Positions 1 to 7,638 are shown, counted from the stretch's first letter. The stretch is 20,238 bases of DNA from Microbacterium sp. (GCA_003524435.1 DQHP01000119.1:16417-36654), one strand, 5' to 3'. Translations and numbers: made by a program. Notes: generated by a model from the sequence alone, not told the origin.

Positions 1-41
1 CGCTCGGGGCGCCGTTTGTGCGAGCGTGGCATGTCGAGGCA

Positions 42-746
42 TTACCACCAGTTGTTGTTCTTCCAGAAGGTGACCGCCGCTTGCCAGCTGCCGTAGCGTC
101 CAACAGCGTATCCGTTACCCCAGCGAAGGTTATCTACGGGGTCGTAGCCGTTGCCTGGCACTTTGCTACACGGGTATGCCTGGACGAGGCCGCACGCACC
201 AGAGGAACTGTTGGTGGCGTTCGGATTCCAGCCGCTCTCACGCGAAACGACGTAGTCGACATAGCCCCAATCGCTCGAAGCGATACCTGCCGCGGCCATC
301 CACTCAGCCGGTGCTCCACCGCCGGTGTAGTACATCGGCCCTGCGCCGCCCCCCGAGTCCGAGTCATTCGACTCGGGTTTCGCCGCGTCGGCCGGCGCAG
401 GCTCTGGCTTCGGTGGAGGGGGCGGTGGGGTTACATACACGTCGTACGCCCCACGCTTCGTCGGCTCGATGGTGGCGCCCTCGGCGGTCACAGTGAGGTC
501 TTGGGTGTCCTGGGCAGCGAGAGAAAAAGACGTCTCTAGCTCAGCAATCGGAGGATCTGCCAGCGCCATCCCTGTGGGAGCAACAATCGCGGCAGAGAGC
601 GCCACGACGGCGAATGCGGCGAAAGTACCCGTGAGACGTCGGCGGGAGGTGCGGTGGGAAGAATTCTTCGCCTCCGGTTTCCTAAAAGCGGAACGGGTCA
701 CCGCGCCACTGTCGCCAGCGGATTCGAGCTCGTTACCAGAAATCAC
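42..746 (-). CDS. Secreted transglycosylase-like (SLT/lysozyme-fold) cell-wall protein
   Basis: A 234-residue exported protein that probably cleaves or binds peptidoglycan. The start is GTG, with AGGGA a few bases upstream. A basic N-region with SRRRLTG (34-40) leads into a hydrophobic stretch (41-62) and an ALA-D cleavage-like site at about 63/64. The twin arginines make a Tat signal possible. A Pro-rich linker (PPPPPPKPEPAP, about 107-118) and a Ser/Gly segment follow. The C-terminal domain (about 143-234) carries SRESGWNPNATN with a putative catalytic Glu170, a Cys pair in ACGLVQAYPCSK (185, 193), and the ending NNNWW typical of the small actinobacterial SLT-like/resuscitation-factor-like family. 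It is the last visible gene of the cdsA-side run, 47 bp after the DivIVA-repeat gene. The fold assignment is strong; enzymatic activity is inferred. The N-region is long for a signal peptide, and GTG at residue 16 is an alternative start. Confidence 0.85.
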   Translation of the reverse strand: MISGNELESAGDSGAVTRSAFRKPEAKNSSHRTSRRRLTGTFAAFAVVALSAAIVAPTGMALADPPIAELETSFSLAAQDTQDLTVTAEGATIEPTKRGAYDVYVTPPPPPPKPEPAPADAAKPESNDSDSGGGAGPMYYTGGGAPAEWMAAAGIASSDWGYVDYVVSRESGWNPNATNSSSGACGLVQAYPCSKVPGNGYDPVDNLRWGNGYAVGRYGSWQAAVTFWKNNNWW

Positions 747-793
747 AATATCCCTAGTGTAACCAGAGCTACCTGAGATGGCTATGACAACAC

Positions 794-1384
794 TCAGCGC
801 ACCGCAAGGATCACGTCAATGGTGGCATCAAGGAGCGCATCGACTTGTTCTTCACGGTAGCCACCGCGCTGCATGCGAAACGCCGCTGAGCGTAACTGCT
901 CCACCGAAAGCGCATCGCCATCACGTAGATAACGCACAATTCGTGCGGTGACGTGATCGACTTCGTCAATTCGGTAACCAAAGGTCAAAATCCCGGTGCG
1001 CCCAAACTTGTTCCGACGAGGGCGAGCCAAGTGGTCGAGAATTATCTGCGCTTCAGATCGCGTTTCTCCGACCCACTTCTCAACGCCCTCCTCGCGCACA
1101 ACACGTTCGCGACGACGGTTTGCGAATGCATCCTCGATACGCCCCAAAGCCGCATCGACCTCGCTGATGCGGTAGCCGTTCTTCACCAAGGGGAAAGAAG
1201 CGATTCGCACATCAGCAGCGGTGAGTTCGTCGAGATCCTGCTCGAAGCTATCGCGCGCGGCGGCGAGGAAAGTTTCTACGGCGGCGCGGTGATAGCCACG
1301 CTCACGCCCCTCGGTCACGCTAAACGCCGGCGGGCGCTCATCTCCATCGATCTCAATCACATCGTTTACCGTATCCGAACTCAT
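794..1384 (-). CDS. Small DivIVA-repeat protein (four GY-x-x-x-x-V-D-like motifs)
   Basis: A 196-residue soluble protein without a signal peptide or membrane segment. It contains four spaced copies of a DivIVA-like motif: GYHRAAVETFL (30-40), GYRISEVDAAL (70-80), GYRIDEVD (136-143) and GYREEQVDALLD (175-186). Three are preceded by a short V-R/L-R...F segment (about 59-64, 164-169 and, less clearly, 128-135). In DivIVA/Wag31 one such motif forms the membrane-binding N-terminus before a long coiled coil. Here the motif is repeated and no long coiled coil follows, so this is not Wag31 itself. The ATG lies 2 bp past the cdsA stop, which implies translational coupling to phospholipid synthesis. 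A role at the membrane, at the pole or in cell division is inferred from the family only. DivIVA-domain proteins at this position are, to my knowledge, common in this bacterial family. Confidence 0.8.
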   Translation of the reverse strand: MSSDTVNDVIEIDGDERPPAFSVTEGRERGYHRAAVETFLAAARDSFEQDLDELTAADVRIASFPLVKNGYRISEVDAALGRIEDAFANRRRERVVREEGVEKWVGETRSEAQIILDHLARPRRNKFGRTGILTFGYRIDEVDHVTARIVRYLRDGDALSVEQLRSAAFRMQRGGYREEQVDALLDATIDVILAVR

Positions 1385-1386
1385 AG

Positions 1387-2508
1387 CTACACCGCCCAGG
1401 GCGACATCAGCAAGTACAAGCCCAATGCCGGAACAGTCGAGGGAAGGATGCTGTCCACACGGTCAAGAAGACCGCCGTGGCCGGGCAACCAGGAACTCAT
1501 ATCTTTAATGCCAATATCGCGTTTGACCATCGACTCTGCCAGATCACCCAGAGTCGCGGTGATCAAGATCGCCGTACCGAAGATGACCCCGGCCCACCAC
1601 GGCAGATCAAGGACAAAGAGCGCAAGAAGTACGCCGGCGATGTTCGCGGCGACGACAGCTCCAGCGAAACCTTCCCACGTCTTCTTCGGGCTGATGCGAG
1701 GCGCCATCGGATGCTTACCGAAAGTCAGACCAGCCGCATACGCGCCGGTATCTGCTGCGACCGCGATCGCTATCAAAGCGAGTACCCACCACTGTCCGCC
1801 GTCCTGCATCAGCAGCATCAGCGCGACGCTGGCGAGGAACGGCACGTAAACAGGAATGAATCCACTGACGAGTGCATCGGTAAGAACGGCACCGTAGGTG
1901 CGTCCGTCCTTCACCAGCATCTGCGTCAAGACTCGCCAGACAACAACAAACACGACCGAGGAAAGTAGCGTGACCCAGCCGAGCCAGACCGGCGCGAAAG
2001 AGCCGGCGAGCACCAGCGCGACACCGACGATGACCTGCGGCACAATATCGATGCGACGACCGGCCGTGCGCAGAGCACGGGTGATCTCGAAGATCCCGAG
2101 CACGGCGATCGCCAGAGCGATCAGGACGAACAGCTCTTTGATGAACAACAACGAGCCCAGCACAACTGCGCCGAAGGCGAGGCCCACGAGAATAGCGAGG
2201 ATCAGATCGCGTCCGGTACGCGCCTTAATACGCTCGTTGGCCTGGTCCAAGTGTTCCCGAGCCTGAGTAACGTGCGTTTCAAAGTCGCCTCTGGCCTGAC
2301 GGATTTGTTCACGCATGATCGCAGCGGTGTCGCTGGCCGTGCCTGAGACAACAGGCGCTGGCGGCCGCGGCGGAATCAGCGCTTCATCCACAACAGGAAC
2401 AGTCCCGTCGATTACGGCTCCTGCGTCCGGGGTCTCACCATCACGAGCTTCGCGCCGCGTCTGCGGGCGTTGCTCTTCGGCGTCTCCGGTAGCGTGACTC
2501 ATTCCCAC
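1387..2508 (-). CDS. cdsA: Phosphatidate cytidylyltransferase (CDP-diacylglycerol synthase)
   Basis: An integral membrane enzyme that makes CDP-diacylglycerol from CTP and phosphatidic acid, the branch point of phospholipid synthesis. The family signature is complete at 326-352, from SMVKRD through PGHGGLLDRVDS, with the metal-binding Asp residues. SPKKTWEGF (273-281) is the other conserved block. About eight membrane segments span 101-370. The N-terminal 100 residues are hydrophilic and absent from E. coli CdsA; residues 60-100 look helical or coiled-coil. The start is ambiguous: GTG at 2508 directly follows the frr stop, while ATG at 2502 would give 371 residues. GAGTGGGA just before the ATG could serve as a ribosome site, so I slightly favour the ATG but report the longer form. 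It is tightly coupled to frr upstream and to the DivIVA-repeat gene downstream. Confidence 0.95.
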   Translation of the reverse strand: MGMSHATGDAEEQRPQTRREARDGETPDAGAVIDGTVPVVDEALIPPRPPAPVVSGTASDTAAIMREQIRQARGDFETHVTQAREHLDQANERIKARTGRDLILAILVGLAFGAVVLGSLLFIKELFVLIALAIAVLGIFEITRALRTAGRRIDIVPQVIVGVALVLAGSFAPVWLGWVTLLSSVVFVVVWRVLTQMLVKDGRTYGAVLTDALVSGFIPVYVPFLASVALMLLMQDGGQWWVLALIAIAVAADTGAYAAGLTFGKHPMAPRISPKKTWEGFAGAVVAANIAGVLLALFVLDLPWWAGVIFGTAILITATLGDLAESMVKRDIGIKDMSSWLPGHGGLLDRVDSILPSTVPALGLYLLMSPWAV

Positions 2509-3063
2509 TCAAACCTCGAGAAGCTCGGTCTCCTTGCGCTTGAGCGCATCGTCGACGAGGTCGACGTGCTGGCGCGTCAAGGCATCCAGTTCTTTTTCAC
2601 CGCGAGCGATCTCGTCCTCTCCGACCTCGCTCTTGAGCGCATCAAGTTCGTCCTTGGACTTACGACGGATGCCACGAAGGTGAACCTTCGCGTCTTCACC
2701 CTTGGTACGGACAAGCTTGACGTACTCTTTGCGACGTTCTTGAGTCAGCTCCGGCATCGTAACGCGCACGATGTTGCCATCGTTCGTCGGGTTCGCACCC
2801 AAGTTCGGCATGTCGCGGATCGCCTGCTCGATCGCTTTGAGGGCAGTCTTGTCGTAGGGAGTAATCACGAGCGAACGCGCTTCGGGGTTCGCCATTGATG
2901 CCAGCTGAGCCAGCGGCGTAGGCGAGCCGTAATAGTCGACCATCACCTTCTGAAACATCTGCGGGTTCGCGCGACCTGTACGCACAGTAGCGAAGTCGTC
3001 TTTGGCTGCTTCGACAGCGCGCGTCATGCGAGTGGTGGTTTCAGCGAGGACATCCGCGATCAC
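2509..3063 (-). CDS. frr: Ribosome recycling factor
   Basis: A 184-residue protein, the usual RRF length, which works with EF-G to split post-termination ribosomes. Recognisable family blocks are TVRTGRANP near residue 25, a DYYGSPTPLAQLA block, ITPYDKTALKAIEQAI, and the C-terminal three-helix region with KGEDAKVHLRGIRR and KKEL-like repeats. The start codon is GTG, supported by an AGGAG 8 bp upstream. The gene follows pyrH after 72 bp and abuts cdsA. A TAGAAT hexamer at 3095-3100 (minus strand) could be a -10 for a local frr promoter with a leader of about 25 nt. I find no good -35 for it, so read-through from pyrH is equally likely. Confidence 0.97.
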   Translation of the reverse strand: MIADVLAETTTRMTRAVEAAKDDFATVRTGRANPQMFQKVMVDYYGSPTPLAQLASMANPEARSLVITPYDKTALKAIEQAIRDMPNLGANPTNDGNIVRVTMPELTQERRKEYVKLVRTKGEDAKVHLRGIRRKSKDELDALKSEVGEDEIARGEKELDALTRQHVDLVDDALKRKETELLEV

Positions 3064-3135
3064 GGGCGACTCCTATCGTCGGGGTGGACTTGCAATTCTA
3101 TCTGGGAGCACAACTACTCCCCTGGCGCCGCGCGC

Positions 3136-3852
3136 TCAGGAAGTGACAAGCGTACCGATCGGATCACCGAGCAAAGCACGTGTTACGTTGCCGGCCGGTT
3201 CCATACCGAACACGCGCATATCCATATTGTTGTCCATGCACAGGCTGAAAGCAGTGGAATCCACAACTTTGAGACCACGCTGCAGCGCGTCCAAGTAAGT
3301 GACCTTCTCGATGCGAGTAGCCGAAGAATCCTTGTTCGGATCGGCGGTGTAGATGCCATCAACACCGTTCTTGGCGACGAGCACTTCCTCTGCCCCAATC
3401 TCCAGCGCACGCTGTGCGGCGACGGTATCGGTGGAGAAGTACGGAAGCCCAGCGCCGGCCCCGAAAACGACAACGCGCCCCTTCTGCATATGCCGCTCGG
3501 CACGCAGCGGAATATACGGCTCTGCGACCTGTGTCATAGAGATCGCAGACTGCACACGGGTAGGTGCGCCCGCCTGCTCAAGGAAGTCCTGGAGCGCAAG
3601 GGCGTTCATCACGGTTCCGAGCATGCCCATGTAGTCGGCGCGACCACGGTCCATGCCACGTTGGCTGAGCTCGGCTCCACGGAAGAAGTTTCCACCGCCA
3701 ACGACGATGGCGATCTCCACCCGGTCGACTGCTTCTGCGATCTCGCGAGCGATCTGTCCGACAACGTCAGGGTTCACACCGAGTTGTCCGCCTCCGAAGG
3801 CTTCACCAGAGAGCTTGAGAAGAACGCGGCGGCGTCCTGTTCGTTCGGTCAT
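3136..3852 (-). CDS. pyrH: UMP kinase
   Basis: A 238-residue amino-acid-kinase-fold enzyme that phosphorylates UMP to UDP in pyrimidine nucleotide synthesis. Motifs are KLSGEAF (13-19), GGGNFFRG (52-59), MGMLGT (75-80), an FGAGAG...AAQRALE block (130-151) and NGVDGIYTADPNKD (162-175). An in-frame extension upstream to 3915 is open, but the conserved N-terminus and other UMP kinases point to ATG at 3852 (MTERTGRRR). GAGAGGA lies upstream of that ATG. The gene sits after the tsf terminator, so it needs its own promoter or read-through. TATCTT within the 60 bp upstream is a possible -10. Confidence 0.97.
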   Translation of the reverse strand: MTERTGRRRVLLKLSGEAFGGGQLGVNPDVVGQIAREIAEAVDRVEIAIVVGGGNFFRGAELSQRGMDRGRADYMGMLGTVMNALALQDFLEQAGAPTRVQSAISMTQVAEPYIPLRAERHMQKGRVVVFGAGAGLPYFSTDTVAAQRALEIGAEEVLVAKNGVDGIYTADPNKDSSATRIEKVTYLDALQRGLKVVDSTAFSLCMDNNMDMRVFGMEPAGNVTRALLGDPIGTLVTS

Positions 3853-3915
3853 AAGTGTGGAGTCCTCTCGTCCCGTTTCAAGATACTGCCTTCCGGGCGG
3901 AAAGCCCTTAGGCAT

Positions 3916-3957
3916 GAAAAAGGGGTTCGGATCGCAACCGATCCGAACCCCTTCTCG
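3916..3957 (-). terminator. Rho-independent terminator after tsf
   Basis: This is a perfect 15-bp inverted repeat (3920-3934 pairing with 3939-3953) with a 4-nt loop. It is followed on the minus strand by a run of five T. It starts only a few bases past the tsf stop codon, so it ends the rpsB-tsf transcript ahead of pyrH. It is the strongest terminator in the window. Confidence 0.92.
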
Positions 3958-3960
3958 AAC

Positions 3961-4788
3961 TTACGCTCCGACCTTGAGGCGAGCGAATTCCGTCACGGTG
4001 ATACCGGCGTCCTTCGCGACCTGAGCCACAGAGAGCTTGTTGTCCTTTGCATAGTCCTGCTCAAACAGAGAAACCTGCTTGATGAACGCAGTAACGCGAC
4101 CTTCGACGATCTTCGGCAGAGCCGCTTCGGGCTTGCCTTCGTTGCGCGAGATCTCGGTGACGATCTCCCGCTCCTTCTCAACGGCTTCGGACGGAACGTC
4201 CTCGCGAGTGAGGTAGGAGGGGTTTGCGAACGAGATGTGCTGCGCGATGCTACGAGCGGTCTCAGCGTCGTCGCCCGAGTAGGCAACGACAACACCGATC
4301 TGCGGAGGCAGATCCTTGCTGGTGCGGTGCATGTAGAGCTCGACGGCGTCGCCGGTCACGGTGCGTACCTGACGCAGCTCAACCTTCTCGCCGATGATCG
4401 CTGCCTCTTCCGAGATCAGTTCGCTGACGCTCTGGCTACCTGCAGCAGCGGCGAGAGCATCATCAACGGTGTTCGCTTTGACGGCGGCGACTGCTTCGAC
4501 GACCTTTTCTGCCAGCGCGATGAAGCGCTCGTTCTTCGCAACGAAGTCGGTCTCGCAAGCGAGTTCGATCAGCGTGACGTGACCGTCCTGCTCGCGAGAG
4601 GCGATCAGGCCCTCACTGGTGGAGCGGTCAGCGCGCTTTGCGTTGCCCTTTGCACCCTTCAGACGCAGCAGTTCAACTGCCTTCTCGCGGTCGCCATCGG
4701 CTTCCTCGAGCGCCTTCTTGGTGTCAACCATTCCGGTGCCGAGCTGTTCGCGCAGCGCCTTGATGTCAGCGATGGTGAAGTTGGCCAT
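3961..4788 (-). CDS. tsf: Translation elongation factor Ts
   Basis: A 275-residue guanine-nucleotide exchange factor for EF-Tu, normal for actinobacteria. The N-terminal UBA-like domain (MANFTIADIKALREQLGTGMVDTKKAL) is followed by the core with the signature ELACETDFVAKNERF and the dimerisation region, ending in the IVEGRVTAFIKQVSLFEQDYAKD block. ATG is preceded by AAGGAG. It lies 42 bp after rpsB and is closed by the perfect hairpin terminator, so rpsB-tsf forms the classical two-gene unit. Confidence 0.98.
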   Translation of the reverse strand: MANFTIADIKALREQLGTGMVDTKKALEEADGDREKAVELLRLKGAKGNAKRADRSTSEGLIASREQDGHVTLIELACETDFVAKNERFIALAEKVVEAVAAVKANTVDDALAAAAGSQSVSELISEEAAIIGEKVELRQVRTVTGDAVELYMHRTSKDLPPQIGVVVAYSGDDAETARSIAQHISFANPSYLTREDVPSEAVEKEREIVTEISRNEGKPEAALPKIVEGRVTAFIKQVSLFEQDYAKDNKLSVAQVAKDAGITVTEFARLKVGA

Positions 4789-4830
4789 GTGTGGTGGCTC
4801 CTTGCTTCGAAATGAGTGTGTGTACGCGGA

Positions 4831-5754
4831 TTACTTGGCGTCGGCGGCGTCAGCGGCCTCGGCCGGTGCCTCGGTAGCCTCTGCCTTGGGCTCAGCTTCT
4901 TCAGCCTTTGCGTCAGCAGGAGCCTCAGTTGCCTCTGCCGTCGGCTCAGCTTCTTCAGCCTTGGCATCAGCGGCGGGAGCCTCAGCGGCAGCGTCGTCGG
5001 AGGGAGCCTGAAGAAGCTCCGCTTCCCACTCAGCCAGCGGCTCTGCTTCGCCCGACTCGGGGTTGTGCTTCTGCTGGAGGCCCTCGGCCGCAGCGTCAGC
5101 GATGATGCGAGTCAGCAGCGAGACCGAACGGATCGCGTCATCGTTGCCGGGGATCGGGTACTGGAAGTCATCCGGGTCGGCGTTGGTGTCGAGGATGCCG
5201 ATCACCGGGATGCCGAGCTTCTTGGCCTCGTCGATTGCGAGGTGCTCACGCTTCGCGTCGATAACCCAGAGAGCCGAAGGCGTCTTGGTCAGGTTACGGA
5301 TACCGCCCAGTGACTTGTGCAGCTTGTCGAGCTCGCGCTTCTTGAGCAGGAGCTCCTTCTTGGTGAAGCCGCTGTTAGCCGGAACCTCGTAGTCGAGTTC
5401 CTCGAGCTCCTTCATGCGTGCAAGACGCTTGGAGATCGTCTGGAAGTTGGTGAGGAGTCCACCGAGCCAGCGCTGGTTCACGAAGGGCTGGCCAACGCGA
5501 GTTGCCTGCTCGGCAAGGATTTCCTGAGCCTGCTTCTTCGTTCCGACGAAGAGAATCGTGCCACCGCGGGCAACCGTCTCCTTGACGAAGTCATAGGCGC
5601 TGTCGATGTACCCCAGCGACTGCTGCAGGTCGATGATGTGGATGCCGCTGCGCTCAGTAAGGATGAAGCGCTTGACTTTCGGGTTCCACCGGCGAGTCTG
5701 GTGTCCGAAGTGCACGCCGCTGTCGAGCAGCTGGCGGATGGTGACCACAGCCAT
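4831..5754 (-). CDS. rpsB: 30S ribosomal protein S2 with Ala/Glu-rich repeated C-terminal tail
   Basis: Ribosomal protein S2 of the small subunit. Residues 1 to about 227 are the canonical S2 core: LLDSGVHFGHQTRRWNPK at the start, IDLQQ, GTKKQAQ, NQRWLGGLLTN, and NADPDD...IPGNDDAIRS near the end. Residues 228-307 form an acidic, Ala-rich tail beyond the usual core length. It contains an 18-residue tandem repeat, DAKAEEAEPTAEATEAPA (263-280) and its copy at 281-298, which differs at a single residue. ATG has AGGAG upstream. The gene heads the rpsB-tsf unit and follows a long leader that holds inverted repeats. Ala/Glu-rich S2 tails are known in actinobacteria; the exact repeat here is seen directly. 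Confidence 0.98.
   Translation of the reverse strand: MAVVTIRQLLDSGVHFGHQTRRWNPKVKRFILTERSGIHIIDLQQSLGYIDSAYDFVKETVARGGTILFVGTKKQAQEILAEQATRVGQPFVNQRWLGGLLTNFQTISKRLARMKELEELDYEVPANSGFTKKELLLKKRELDKLHKSLGGIRNLTKTPSALWVIDAKREHLAIDEAKKLGIPVIGILDTNADPDDFQYPIPGNDDAIRSVSLLTRIIADAAAEGLQQKHNPESGEAEPLAEWEAELLQAPSDDAAAEAPAADAKAEEAEPTAEATEAPADAKAEEAEPKAEATEAPAEAADAADAK
4861..4968 (-). repeat. 54-bp tandem repeat in the rpsB 3' end
   Basis: Two adjacent 54-bp units (4915-4968 and 4861-4914) encode 18-residue copies that differ only at Thr272 versus Lys290. Several wobble positions also differ, so the duplication is not very recent. Degenerate Ala/Glu-rich sequence continues on both sides. Confidence 0.85.
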
Positions 5755-6065
5755 GGTCGTCTCCTAGTTCTGGCGCGAGGCGCCGTTGAGGTTAGTTCGC
5801 CGCTCGGTTGAACGGCAGTCCTGGTGCCCGGCGCACTCCCACCCGCTCGCATGAGCAGGACCTGAGGGAGTGGATGCCACGACCTTCGTCATTTCTGATG
5901 TCAGTCGCTCTGGGCACGCGTAGTCACCCCGATATCGAGGTGCGACCTCCAGTGTACAGGATCACGGGAGCTCGGACCGCTCTGCACAGCGCATATATTC
6001 AACAAGTTCTCCCCCGCTTCTGGATACGACCGCTTGGGGCTTTCGCCAGAGGGCAACATGGCGAG
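5755..6065. promoter_or_regulatory. Divergent control region and long structured leader of rpsB
   Basis: This 311-bp non-coding stretch lies between divergent rpsB and the M23-like gene. For rpsB (minus strand), TACACT at 5951-5956 is a candidate -10 with no convincing -35; it would give a leader of about 190 nt. That leader would include a near-perfect 18-bp palindrome (5925-5942), an overlapping GAGGT/ACCTC hairpin (5937-5949), a two-part hairpin (outer CACTCCC/GGGAGTG at 5834-5872, inner GCTC/GAGC with loop GCAT), and a GGCGC/GCGCC stem at 5772-5784. For the plus strand, TATATT at 5994-5999 is a good -10 match, about 60 bp upstream of the M23-like start. Structure in an S2 leader would suit autogenous control, but that is inference. 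Confidence 0.45.
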
Positions 6066-6611
6066 ATGCACCTTCAACGACTTCTTACCAACCACCGCGC
6101 ACTGGCATTCGTCGTGCTGCTCGTTGCGCTGACGGGAGCTACGGGTCAGCCGGACGCCGCGGAAGCAACCGAGTCAGCACCATCCGGAGATCCGTCGTCA
6201 GCATCATGGACGTGGCCAGTCGAAGGTGCTCGAGAAGTGACCGAGCCATTCCGCGCACCGTCGCATGAGTATGGTCCTGGACACCGAGGGATAGACATCG
6301 CTGCCCCCGTGGGATCACGCGTGAACGCGCCGACCGACGGCGTCGTTGCTTTTCGCGGTGTCGTGGTGGATCGCCCACTACTCACGATTGATCACGGCGA
6401 AGGGGTCGTAACGACTTTTGAGCCAATGAGTTCAACACTCACACCGGGCTCTGTTGTTTCCGCTGGTGATCAGATCGGCACAGTCGCGACCGGTGGACAC
6501 TCGCCTGCAGGTGATCTACACCTGGGTGTGCGGTGGAACGATGTCTACATCAATCCGCTACTGATGTTCGGTGAGGTACCCCGTGCCATCCTGCTGCCCT
6601 GCTGTGAATAA
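6066..6611 (+). CDS. Degenerate M23/LytM-domain secreted protein
   Basis: A 181-residue exported protein with a hydrophobic signal segment (about 11-26) and a LytM (M23) beta-fold domain (about 49-169). The zinc ligands HxxxD are present as HRGID (His73, Asp77), as is the last His of the HxH motif (His152). However, HLH is DLH (Asp150), and the catalytic YAH region is TTFEPMS (118-122), so both catalytic His residues are missing. The protein is therefore more likely a peptidoglycan-binding or hydrolase-regulating factor than an active endopeptidase. As far as I know, LytM proteins at this rpsB-flanking locus in other actinobacteria share this degeneracy. The reading frame is open further upstream, but ATG at 6066 directly precedes the signal peptide. 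The gene is divergent from rpsB and convergent with xerC. Confidence 0.8.
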   Translation: MHLQRLLTNHRALAFVVLLVALTGATGQPDAAEATESAPSGDPSSASWTWPVEGAREVTEPFRAPSHEYGPGHRGIDIAAPVGSRVNAPTDGVVAFRGVVVDRPLLTIDHGEGVVTTFEPMSSTLTPGSVVSAGDQIGTVATGGHSPAGDLHLGVRWNDVYINPLLMFGEVPRAILLPCCE

Positions 6612-6627
6612 CTGCGACGAGGAATGA

Positions 6628-7530
6628 TCAGGCTCGGGGGTGCGCCAAGCGGTAGGTCGCAGCAAGACGCTCAGACGAGACGTGTGTGTAGATCTGGGTC
6701 GTTCCCAAACTCGCATGCCCCAGGATCTCTTGCACCGCACGAAGGTCTGCTCCACCGTCAAGGAGATGGGTTGCAGCCGAGTGTCGGAGCGCGTGCGGCC
6801 CCACCGCATCCACACCGACAATCGGTCCCAGCGCCTTAGCGACCAGGGTGTACACCGTTCGCGGCCCCAGCCTCCCCCCGCGCGTGCCGAGGAACATCGC
6901 CGGAGAAGCATTGGCGGCACGTGCGATCAGGGCGGGGCGCGCACGTGTCAGGTATGCAGCTACTGCGTCGCGAGCAGGGATGCCAAAGGGGACGACTCGC
7001 TCCTTCGATCCTTTTCCGAGCACCCGGACAGTTGCGCGGTCCTGATCAACATCATCGACGTCGATGTTGCAGAGCTCAGAAACGCGCATTCCAGATCCAT
7101 AAAGAAGCTCAAGGATCGCGTAGTCCCGCAGTGAGATGACATCCCCACCCGATGCTTCTTCGCGCTTCTCGTCAAGCAGCGTCCGCATGCCGCCTGCAGA
7201 GGCAACAGTCGGCAAGGTCCGCCCACGTTTAGGAGCGATCAGTCGCAGACTGGGGTCGAGGGCAATGAACTCTTCGTCCTTCGCCCAGGAGAAGAACGAC
7301 CGCGCCGACGCGGCTCTTCGGGCGAGTGTGGCGCGGGCGTCTCCGCGCTGCGTCGCAGCCCATAGCCACTCACGAAGCCCTTCCAGGTCGATATCTCGCA
7401 ACGAGACATCACCCACCGATTGCTCTAAGTCCCTGAGATCTGCGCCATAAGCACGGATCGTGGCTGGCGACAGTCGGCGCACATGCTGCAGGTGCGCCGC
7501 GAATGCCTTTGCCGCAGCGGAGAGCTTCAT
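6628..7530 (-). CDS. xerC: Tyrosine recombinase XerC
   Basis: A 300-residue tyrosine recombinase that resolves chromosome dimers at dif with its partner XerD. The N-terminal SAM-like core-binding domain (about 1-90, with LSPATIRAYGADLRDLE) precedes the catalytic domain. All catalytic residues are visible: Arg149 (YGSGMRVSEL), Lys173 (GKGSKER), His246 and Arg249 (PHALRHSAATHLL), His272 (LGHASLGTT) and Tyr281 (IYTHV). The spacing matches E. coli XerC almost exactly. The position between dprA and rpsB is the normal actinobacterial locus, so this is the housekeeping XerC rather than a phage integrase. The start is ATG at 7530; I see no strong ribosome site. Confidence 0.93.
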   Translation of the reverse strand: MKLSAAAKAFAAHLQHVRRLSPATIRAYGADLRDLEQSVGDVSLRDIDLEGLREWLWAATQRGDARATLARRAASARSFFSWAKDEEFIALDPSLRLIAPKRGRTLPTVASAGGMRTLLDEKREEASGGDVISLRDYAILELLYGSGMRVSELCNIDVDDVDQDRATVRVLGKGSKERVVPFGIPARDAVAAYLTRARPALIARAANASPAMFLGTRGGRLGPRTVYTLVAKALGPIVGVDAVGPHALRHSAATHLLDGGADLRAVQEILGHASLGTTQIYTHVSSERLAATYRLAHPRA

Positions 7531-7590
7531 ACTTCCAGGATGCCGCTACGACACGACTCGGGACACACGCCTCGCCGCGTGGGCACAACG

Positions 7591-7620
7591 ATGCCCCCGA
7601 GAGGGGGATCTCGGGGGCAT
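7591..7620 (-). terminator. Terminator-like hairpin after the small secreted protein gene
   Basis: A perfect 12-bp GC-rich inverted repeat (7591-7602 pairing with 7609-7620) with a 6-nt loop lies 18 bp past the stop of the small repeat protein and upstream of xerC. It has no U-tract, as is common for intrinsic terminators of high-GC actinobacteria. It could also act bidirectionally. Confidence 0.55.
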
Positions 7621-7638
7621 CCGGGGGGAACTAGTTGA

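Noticed and set aside
1..41. CGCTCG/CGAGCG inverted repeat near the left edge as a terminator
   Set aside because: The stem is only 6 bp with a 14-nt loop and no T-run, and it is cut by the window edge; too weak to annotate.
953..1849. Plus-strand open frame of 298 codons
   Set aside because: It covers the DivIVA-repeat and cdsA genes on the opposite strand and shows no domain.
3490..4815. Long plus-strand open frame of 441 codons
   Set aside because: It lies antisense to pyrH and tsf, both clearly coding; high-GC wobble bias creates such shadow frames.
6628..7530. XerC as an integrase marking a mobile element
   Set aside because: Its position between dprA and rpsB and the full-length XerC pattern indicate the housekeeping recombinase; no attachment repeats are visible nearby.
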